Part shown: piece after piece, positions 1 through 6,371 of the stretch
Position numbering within the stretch: the stretch's first letter is position 1
How the letters are laid out: each line of letters starts with the position of its first letter
Notes under the pieces: generated by a model
What the model was told of the DNA's origin: nothing
The model's input: the letters and a program-made list of their open reading frames with translations, nothing else
The model's database searches: none
Assembly (NCBI RefSeq): GCF_965657105.1
Contig: NZ_CBFHNB010000015.1
Coordinates: 1-36,616 of the forward strand
From: Puniceispirillum sp965657105
GTDB lineage: Bacteria; Pseudomonadota; Alphaproteobacteria; Puniceispirillales; Puniceispirillaceae
Direction: 5' to 3'
Length of the DNA: 36,616 bases
Program-made: the position numbers and the translations under genes

Positions 1-699
1 CGTGACTGAGGAATCAACCCCGCCTGACAGGCCGCAAATCACCTTGCCGTCACCAACCTGCTTGCGGATCGCTTCTATCGCACGCGCACGATAGGCCGCC
101 ATCGACCAGCTTCCCGAACAACCACAGATATCCAACGCAAAGCGGCCAAGTAATTTGTCACCATCCTTGGTATGCACCACTTCGGGATGGAACTGGACGC
201 CGTAATAATGCCGGCTTTCATCAGCCACCGCGGCAAAAGGCGCACCATCAGATTTACCCACCACGCGAAACCCATCAGGCAAAGCGGCGACATGATCGCC
301 ATGACTCATCCAGACCGTATGCGCGGTGTCTTGCGCCCAGAACCCGTCAAACAAGGCGCACTCTTCGGTCACATCAAGCTCGGCACGACCAAATTCACGG
401 CTGGTGCCAGGTTCGACACGCCCACCTAGCTGCTGGCACATTGTCTGCTGGCCATAACAGATGCCCAGCACGGGTATCTGCAGATCAAAGACAATCTGCG
501 GGGCACGCGGCGTATCGGCCATAGCCACCGAATTGGGCCCACCTGACAGAATGATGCCATTCGGTGCGGCGTTTTTGATATTTTCAGGATCCGTCGTGCA
601 TGGCAGAATTTCGGTATAGACGCCGGCCTCACGAAGCCTTCGTGCGATCAGCTGTGTTACCTGCGATCCAAAATCGATAATCAGGATTGTATCTGTCAT
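1..699 (-). CDS. guaA: GMP synthase (glutamine-hydrolysing), N-terminal part, cut by window edge
   Basis: Converts XMP to GMP using glutamine amide nitrogen and ATP, the last step of GMP synthesis in the cytosol. The 233 visible residues cover the class I glutamine amidotransferase domain: the nucleophile Cys81 in GICYGQQT and the His171/Glu173 pair in QFHPEV. The start of the ATP pyrophosphatase domain follows, with its P-loop SGGVDSS at 225-231. The rest lies beyond the left edge. The start at 699 is supported by AAGGG seven bases upstream. It is the last visible gene of the rlmE-guaB-rsmB-guaA series, so IMP dehydrogenase and GMP synthase sit on the same strand with only rsmB between them. 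Family identity is certain. Confidence 0.97.
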   Translation of the reverse strand, partial: MTDTILIIDFGSQVTQLIARRLREAGVYTEILPCTTDPENIKNAAPNGIILSGGPNSVAMADTPRAPQIVFDLQIPVLGICYGQQTMCQQLGGRVEPGTSREFGRAELDVTEECALFDGFWAQDTAHTVWMSHGDHVAALPDGFRVVGKSDGAPFAAVADESRHYYGVQFHPEVVHTKDGDKLLGRFALDICGCSGSWSMAAYRARAIEAIRKQVGDGKVICGLSGGVDSSVT

Positions 700-758
700 A
701 TTATGCCCTTTATATCTTGCTTAGTGCCTGCCTAGTTGGTGCGTTAGATCACCGTAAA

Positions 759-926
759 CGCGCCTGAATAATCGCGATAAAGAACCCGTCTGTATTATCG
801 CGGCCCCCAATCATCTTAGCCGCGCCTGAATGATTGCGATAAGAACCCGTTTGTATTATCGCGGCCCCAATCATCTTAGCCGCGCCTGAATGATTGCGAT
901 AAAGAACCCGTCTGTATTATCGCGGC
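759..926. repeat. Three tandem copies of a 60-62 nt unit derived from the rsmB 3' end
   Basis: Copies lie at 759-820 (62 nt), 821-880 (60 nt) and 881-926 (partial, inside rsmB). Copies 1 and 3 differ at two bases over their shared 46. Copy 2 has lost one A and one C relative to copy 1. The unit encodes the last residues of RsmB and its stop, so two decayed copies of the gene tail lie between rsmB and guaA. Each unit holds an inverted repeat, CGCGATAA/TTATCGCG in copy 1 (773-780 and 795-802), which could fold in the mRNA. The array fills much of the 171 nt gap. Confidence 0.95.
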
Positions 927-2217
927 GCGGCAAAAGTCGCAACATGCCGCTGGCATTCAATGTGGCAGTCTGCGGACAGGTGCCCCCCTTCAAACGCCCA
1001 ATCGTATCATCCCAGATATCGCCAATATCGGCCATTTCAAGCTCAGGCGCATCGGCAAGAAAGGTGGTGATCTGCGCTTCACATTCGCTAGCCAGCAAGG
1101 AACAGGTGATATAAATAATACGCCCCCCTGGCAACACCATCGCGCGCGCCTTTTCCAGCAACCCTTGCTGCGCCGCCTGATAACGCGCCAGAATATCGGG
1201 GGTCAGTCGCCATCTGGCATCAACCTGCCGTCGCCATGTGCCAGATCCCGAACAAGGCGCATCGATCACCACACGATCAAATTTGGCACGCCATTTTCGC
1301 GTACCCCATTTATCATCAACCGCTTTACGTTCGACATTATGGATGCCCGCACGCCGTAATCGTTCGCCGCTTCGTTCCAGCCGTTCGGCACTGCTATCAA
1401 TGGCCAGAACCCGCCCCTTATTCTGCATGCGCGCGGCCATGACCAGCGATTTACCGCCAGCACCAGCGCACACATCGGCCACCTGCATCCCCGGCCTTGC
1501 ATCACACAGCAAAGCGGCAATTTGCGAGCCTTCATCCTGAATATCAAACTGGCCTTTTTTCCATTCTTGCAATTCGTCGGTGCGCGTACGTTTAGCCAGC
1601 CTGACGCCCCAAGGTGACAGGCTGGTCGCATAGCATTTGATGCCGCGCCCTGCCAAACGGTCACGCAGCAAGCGGCGATCATCCAGCTTAATCGGATTGA
1701 TCCGCAAATCGGTTGGCGCTTCGTCAAGCAAAGCGGCAAGCTCGGCCTCGACGCTTTGTTTATCGTCAATGACCCGGCTGATAGCTATGCGGGCATCTTC
1801 CAGCAGAAATTCTGGCCATTCAAGCGCCACATGAACTGGCATTTTAGCATCATCAAATGTCCGCTTTGCCAAATTGGTGGCCATGACTAGCTCATTATCA
1901 TTCAAGGCTGGCGGGGCATGCGTTATCGCGTCAGTGAAAAGATGTGTCAGGTTTTCATACTGTTGATCGATCATAACTAGCGCCGCAATCACCTGGTTAC
2001 GCGGCGATATGTCAGCGGCAATAGCATCCAGATGCCAGCCAATACGCGCTCTGGCGCGCTGTATCTGCCAGAATAATGCCGAAATGGCAGCACGATCCCC
2101 CGAACCAGCATAGCGCCGACGCTGCATGCCCGCACGCAAGCCCTGTCCGGCAAGCTGACCATCGGGCATATCCTGTAAAATTTCAATAACGGCGGCAATG
2201 CGCGCGGCTGGCGTCAT
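871..2217 (-). CDS. rsmB: 16S rRNA cytosine-C5 methyltransferase, RsmB/Fmu family
   Basis: SAM-dependent RNA m5C methyltransferase of the NOL1/NOP2/Sun family, probably acting on 16S rRNA. The first 100 or so residues resemble the NusB-like N-terminal domain. The SAM-binding motif DVCAGAGGKS is at 248-257. The two catalytic cysteines are Cys322 in DAPCSGSGTW and Cys372 in ITCSLLASE. The chosen ATG at 2217 is preceded by AAGAGGA at proper spacing. A longer reading from a TTG at 2247 has no comparable site. The 448-residue length is normal. It sits between guaB and guaA, 110 nt after guaB. Its last codons are part of a three-copy tandem repeat, so downstream sequence carries extra partial copies of the tail. 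Family is secure; the exact rRNA position is inferred. Confidence 0.9.
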   Translation of the reverse strand: MTPAARIAAVIEILQDMPDGQLAGQGLRAGMQRRRYAGSGDRAAISALFWQIQRARARIGWHLDAIAADISPRNQVIAALVMIDQQYENLTHLFTDAITHAPPALNDNELVMATNLAKRTFDDAKMPVHVALEWPEFLLEDARIAISRVIDDKQSVEAELAALLDEAPTDLRINPIKLDDRRLLRDRLAGRGIKCYATSLSPWGVRLAKRTRTDELQEWKKGQFDIQDEGSQIAALLCDARPGMQVADVCAGAGGKSLVMAARMQNKGRVLAIDSSAERLERSGERLRRAGIHNVERKAVDDKWGTRKWRAKFDRVVIDAPCSGSGTWRRQVDARWRLTPDILARYQAAQQGLLEKARAMVLPGGRIIYITCSLLASECEAQITTFLADAPELEMADIGDIWDDTIGRLKGGTCPQTATLNASGMLRLLPRRDNTDGFFIAIIQARLR

Positions 2218-2308
2218 AGTAATCCTCTTAAACCTTCTATTAGGCAAACGTCACATAAACAAAGCCGAAAATGAGACAAAGTCAAAAATGGTGAACCACG
2301 TCTGATGC

Positions 2309-2335
2309 GTTACATACGTTACATACGTTACATAC
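2309..2335. repeat. 9-bp direct repeat x3 over the guaB stop codon
   Basis: GTTACATAC occurs three times in a row. Read on the minus strand in the guaB frame it gives ATG-TAA-CGT repeated, so the final Met codon and stop of guaB are followed by two more in-frame Met-stop pairs. This is consistent with slippage expansion that leaves the protein unchanged. Confidence 0.93.
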
Positions 2336-3797
2336 CCGGCCGGTAATTTGGCGCTTCACGGGTAATGGTCACATCATGGACATGCGATTCTGCCAGTCCG
2401 GCTCCGGTAATCCGCAGAAAGTTTGCATGCGTTTGTAAATCAGCAATACTTGCATTGCCTGTATAACCCATCGCCGCGCGTAATCCACCCAACAATTGAT
2501 GCAGGACATTTTCGACCGCCCCTTTATAGGGCACCTGCCCCTCGATACCTTCTGGCACAAGCTTCAAAGGCTGGGTTATTTCGGCCTGAAAATAGCGATC
2601 AGCCGAGCCCCGTGCCATTGCGCCAGTTGATCCCATGCCGCGATAGGATTTATATGACCGCCCCTGATGCAGGTAGACTTCACCTGGGGTTTCATCAGTT
2701 CCTGCCAAAAGCGAGCCGATCATTGCCACATCGCCGCCCGCCGCAATCGCTTTGGCCAGATCACCCGAATATTTGATGCCGCCATCGGCAATCACCGGCA
2801 CATCATTCGCATGACAGGCCTCGGCTGCATCCATGATCGCTGTCAGCTGCGGCACACCAACACCCGCGACCATCCGCGTTGTGCATATCGACCCTGGGCC
2901 AATGCCAACCTTAACCGCATCAGCACCTGCATCCATTAATGCCTTGGCGCCATCTGCAGTGGCAACATTGCCGCCGATCACCTGAACATGGTTAGCCAGC
3001 TTGCGCACCTTGGCCACGGTTTCCAGAACGCCCTGGGAATGACCATGCGCCGTATCAACGATAATCACATCTGCACCCGCATCCATCAACGCTTCGGCGC
3101 GCGCCATGCCATCAGCACCCGCGCCAGTGGCACCGGCAACCAGCAAACGCCCGCTTTGATCCTTTGAGGCCAGCGGGTGGTTTTGCGCTTTTTCCATATC
3201 CTTGACAGTAATCAGACCAATACAGGCACCGTCACCATTAACAACAAGAAGCTTTTCGATACGATGTTCATGCAGCAGTCGGCGCGCCTCGTCTGGCGCT
3301 GCCCCATCACGCACAGTCACAACGTCGCGCGTCATTAAATCTGCCACCTTCTGCTCAAGATCAGAGGCAAAGCGCACATCACGGTTGGTCAGGATGCCAA
3401 CCAGCTTTTGCGGCACATTGCCAGGCTTTTCGACAACTGGAATACCGCTGATATTATGCGTGCGCATCATGTCCAGCGCATCGCCTAAAGTCTGCTCCGG
3501 CGTTATTGTCAGCGGATTGACAACCATGCCTGCTTCGAACTTCTTGACCTTGGCGATTTCAGCTGCCTGTTCTTCGATGGTGAAATTCTTATGCACAACA
3601 CCAAGACCCCCTGCCTGGGCCATGGCAATCGCCAAGCGATGTTCGGTCACTGTATCCATTGCCGCCGAAATAAGCGGAATATTGAGGGTGATTTGCTTGG
3701 TCAGGCGGGTAACAAGCCCAACCTCAGCAGGCAACACAGCCGAATGCGCTGGTTGTAAAAGAACGTCGTCAAAAGTGAGAGCTTCGCGAATTTTCAT
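2328..3797 (-). CDS. guaB: IMP dehydrogenase
   Basis: Oxidises IMP to XMP with NAD+, the committed step to GMP. The 489-residue product has the TIM-barrel start (LTFDDVLLQPAHS), two CBS domains at about 93-205, the active-site loop GPGSICTTR with catalytic Cys305, and the flap segment YRGMGS. I start it at 3797 because MKIREALTFDD is the family's usual beginning and GGAAGG lies just upstream. An earlier ATG at 3848 would add 17 unrelated residues. It lies 147 nt downstream of rlmE and 110 nt upstream of rsmB. The stop codon sits in a 9-bp triplicated repeat. IMP dehydrogenases with CBS domains are often under adenine/guanine nucleotide control, but the sequence does not show that directly. 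Confidence 0.98.
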   Translation of the reverse strand: MKIREALTFDDVLLQPAHSAVLPAEVGLVTRLTKQITLNIPLISAAMDTVTEHRLAIAMAQAGGLGVVHKNFTIEEQAAEIAKVKKFEAGMVVNPLTITPEQTLGDALDMMRTHNISGIPVVEKPGNVPQKLVGILTNRDVRFASDLEQKVADLMTRDVVTVRDGAAPDEARRLLHEHRIEKLLVVNGDGACIGLITVKDMEKAQNHPLASKDQSGRLLVAGATGAGADGMARAEALMDAGADVIIVDTAHGHSQGVLETVAKVRKLANHVQVIGGNVATADGAKALMDAGADAVKVGIGPGSICTTRMVAGVGVPQLTAIMDAAEACHANDVPVIADGGIKYSGDLAKAIAAGGDVAMIGSLLAGTDETPGEVYLHQGRSYKSYRGMGSTGAMARGSADRYFQAEITQPLKLVPEGIEGQVPYKGAVENVLHQLLGGLRAAMGYTGNASIADLQTHANFLRITGAGLAESHVHDVTITREAPNYRPGM

Positions 3798-3944
3798 GAG
3801 GTGCCTTCCGTCTATCCGGTGGCGACGAACTATAGCCAAACACACCATGAATTGATAGCCCTAAAAACAGCAAAAACAGGATATGCGGATTTTAAAAAAT
3901 GACCTTAGACAATTTAATTCATTAAGATTTTCTGCATGTTTAAT

Positions 3945-4727
3945 TTAAATACGTTCATCTTCATATGCTGGTGTATCTATTTCGTTTTCAGGCACTTGTT
4001 TCTGGCCATTGCCATGAAAGCCTGTCGCCAGCACATAGCTTTCAACCGACTCTGAACGGCTGGCGGTGGGCTTGACATGGCGCACGGTTTTGAAATTTTG
4101 CCGCATCAGATCAAGCACCGAACGTTCGGCTCCGCCACGGAAGCATTTGGCCAGAAAAAAACCGTCCTGTCGCAGAACGTCCAGCGCAAAGTCCAATGCC
4201 GTTTCCAGCAAAGCCGTAGTGCGCAGATGGTCAGTGGGCCGATGGCCAGTGGTATCAGCAGCCATATCACTCATCACCCCATCAGCGGCCCCGCCAACAG
4301 CCTGTTGCATTTGCGTCATCATCGCATCATCGGTCATGTCACCAACAAATATATCAGCATCGACGATATGTTCGGTATCCAGCAGATCAACACCAACAAG
4401 CTTGGCCTTGCTGATGCCCAATTTGGTGCGGATCGAGGCCACCTGAAGCCAGCCCCCGGGCGCACAGCCAAGATCAATGATGGCCATGCCGGGTTTGAGC
4501 AATTGATAGCGGTCATCAATCTGTTCCAGCTTGATCGCGGCACGCGACCGGTAGCCGCGCGACTTGGCTTCGGCAACATAAGGATCGTTAAGCTGGCGTG
4601 TCAGCCATCTTTGTGATGACACTTTTCGGCCGCGCATTTTTTTAGGCTGGCGAGTCAGGCCAGTTGCATTGCGGTAACTTCGGCCAGAAGGCCCCTTTTT
4701 GCCGGAATTATCACTTCCAGATTTCAT
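3945..4727 (-). CDS. rlmE: 23S rRNA uridine-2'-O-methyltransferase (RlmE/FtsJ family)
   Basis: Methylates the ribose 2'-OH of a 23S rRNA uridine in the peptidyl transferase centre (U2552 in E. coli), a late step of 50S maturation. The K-D-K-E catalytic tetrad is visible as Lys66, Asp154, Lys194 and Glu229, and the SAM motif DLGCAPGGW is at 85-93. The first 40 residues are a basic Gly/Ser/Arg-rich extension of the kind common in alphaproteobacterial copies. The C-terminal 20 residues are acidic. The ribosome site before the ATG at 4727 is weak (GAGAAG), so a slightly later start is possible. It is the first gene of the rlmE-guaB-rsmB-guaA run and diverges from the MATE gene. Confidence 0.95.
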   Translation of the reverse strand: MKSGSDNSGKKGPSGRSYRNATGLTRQPKKMRGRKVSSQRWLTRQLNDPYVAEAKSRGYRSRAAIKLEQIDDRYQLLKPGMAIIDLGCAPGGWLQVASIRTKLGISKAKLVGVDLLDTEHIVDADIFVGDMTDDAMMTQMQQAVGGAADGVMSDMAADTTGHRPTDHLRTTALLETALDFALDVLRQDGFFLAKCFRGGAERSVLDLMRQNFKTVRHVKPTASRSESVESYVLATGFHGNGQKQVPENEIDTPAYEDERI

Positions 4728-4912
4728 ATTTATCTATCTTCTCAATTTAGAGTCAGAATATAACCTGACCAACCCACCACAAAACATTAACATATTATTT
4801 GTCATGATTTTCAGCTATATTTCGGTTTATGGCAATCGATCCCGATTGGCCATATTGCCGGGCATTGCACGATCCGGCATATATTAGGCATATATATAGC
4901 CAAGGTTCCTGA

Positions 4913-6307
4913 ATGTCATCATCTTCATCTCCAAAGCAATTAAGCTGGCGCGCCCATTATTGGCAAACCATCGCGCTGTCTTTGCCTTTGGTGATTGGTC
5001 AGCTTGCCTCTATCGGCATTGCCACCGCCGATGTCATCGCTATGGGCCAGATCAGCAGCCATGACCTGGCCTCTGGATCATTGGCAGCGCGCTTTTACCA
5101 ACCTTTCTATTTCATGGGGCTGGGCATCACTTTGGCGACAGGGCCAATTGTAGCACAGGGGCTGGGCGGCAATGATCCACGGCTTGTGCGACGCGCTTTT
5201 CGTCAAGGCATGGTCATAGCGGTCATGCTGGCTTTAATTGCGATGCCCTTTGTCATGGTTGGCGATGTTGTTCTGGTCTGGCTTGGACAGGATCCGGTGA
5301 TCTCGGCTCATGCCAAAGATTTTCTATTCTGGTCAGCAATCGGCCTGCCCTTCATGTTTCTGTTTTTTGTGCTTCGGCAATTTGTGAGTTCGCATAAAAA
5401 ACCAATGCCACAGGTCATCGCCACAATCGGCGGCTTGCTGGCAAATATTCTGGGTAATCATATCTGCGTGTATGGTTATGGCCCCATTCCCCCGATGGGG
5501 CTTGGCGGCATCGCGCTTTCGACAACCATTGTATATGTGCTGATCTGCATCGGATTGCTGACCTATATCGGCATTACCGAACCCTATAAATCGTCAAAGC
5601 CATTTCAACGCCTATGGATCATGGATTGGGAGATCACCCGCCGTATCTTTGTCATTGGCATTCCGATTGGATGCACAATCGTTGCCGAAACCGGCATGTT
5701 TATCGCGGTTGTCTTTATCATCGGGCTTTACGGGCCGGTGCCGCTAGCGGCCTCGGCCATTGCCAATCAAATTGCGGCGGTTGCCTTTATGGTGCCGCTA
5801 GCCATTGGTCAGGCCAGTACAATCCGTGTTGGACATTTTGCCGGTGCCAATGACCGCCATAATATCAGCCGTGCAAGCTGGTCTGCTGTCTGGGTCGGGC
5901 TGGGGCTGACAAGCCTGATCATGATCTATCTGTTCGCGCAGTCGGAATTTCTGATTGATCTATTTCTGGCCGATGATGACCCGATGACGGCGGCGGTTGC
6001 CACCTTTGCCATTCCGATGATGATTATCACCGCATTATTCCAATGGGGGGATGGCACACAGGCAATCACCATATCGGCATTGCGCGGGCTTAATGATACG
6101 CGTGTGCCTGCCTATATCGCGATTGCTTGTTTCTGGTTTATTGGCGTCGGTATTGGGGCTGTTGGGGCATATGCGTTTGAGTTTGATCCGGTTGCGATAT
6201 GGGGTTGTTTGCTGATCGGGCTTATGGTGGCCTCGGTGGCTTTGACCTATCGCCTCTATGTGGCCACAAGCCGGATCACCCGCGGTGGTCCCATTTTAAG
6301 CCGATAA
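4913..6307 (+). CDS. MATE-family multidrug/toxin efflux transporter (NorM-like)
   Basis: Inner-membrane exporter expected to use Na+ or H+ to expel cationic drugs or metabolites. The 464 residues contain about 12 hydrophobic segments in two six-helix halves. MATE-like features include the early stretch LPLVIGQLASIGIATADVIAMG and a matching pattern of the second half around IGIPIGCTIVAETGMF, here cited only by region (about residues 24-45 and 246-262). Length is typical for NorM/DinF proteins. The ribosome site is weak (AAGG about 9 nt before the ATG). It stands alone between the divergent rlmE gene and glnE, 64 nt upstream of glnE. Substrate cannot be told from sequence. Confidence 0.9.
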   Translation: MSSSSSPKQLSWRAHYWQTIALSLPLVIGQLASIGIATADVIAMGQISSHDLASGSLAARFYQPFYFMGLGITLATGPIVAQGLGGNDPRLVRRAFRQGMVIAVMLALIAMPFVMVGDVVLVWLGQDPVISAHAKDFLFWSAIGLPFMFLFFVLRQFVSSHKKPMPQVIATIGGLLANILGNHICVYGYGPIPPMGLGGIALSTTIVYVLICIGLLTYIGITEPYKSSKPFQRLWIMDWEITRRIFVIGIPIGCTIVAETGMFIAVVFIIGLYGPVPLAASAIANQIAAVAFMVPLAIGQASTIRVGHFAGANDRHNISRASWSAVWVGLGLTSLIMIYLFAQSEFLIDLFLADDDPMTAAVATFAIPMMIITALFQWGDGTQAITISALRGLNDTRVPAYIAIACFWFIGVGIGAVGAYAFEFDPVAIWGCLLIGLMVASVALTYRLYVATSRITRGGPILSR

Positions 6308-6371
6308 ATTCTTTTTTTTATTGTTGCGGTAATCCATTGGGTCTGAATGTTTTTGCGTTTATCATGCTTTT

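Noticed and set aside
759..926. CRISPR array
   Set aside because: The repeats are directly adjacent, have no unique spacers and derive from the rsmB coding tail; no cas genes are near.
3202..3855. A 217-residue plus-strand open frame
   Set aside because: It lies entirely antisense to guaB, whose motifs and length are perfect. The frame has a Ser/Arg/Ala-rich composition typical of antisense reading of a GC-biased gene.
4066..4616. Overlapping plus-strand frames of 126 and 179 residues
   Set aside because: Both are antisense to rlmE, which has all four catalytic residues. They have no ribosome sites and no recognisable domain.
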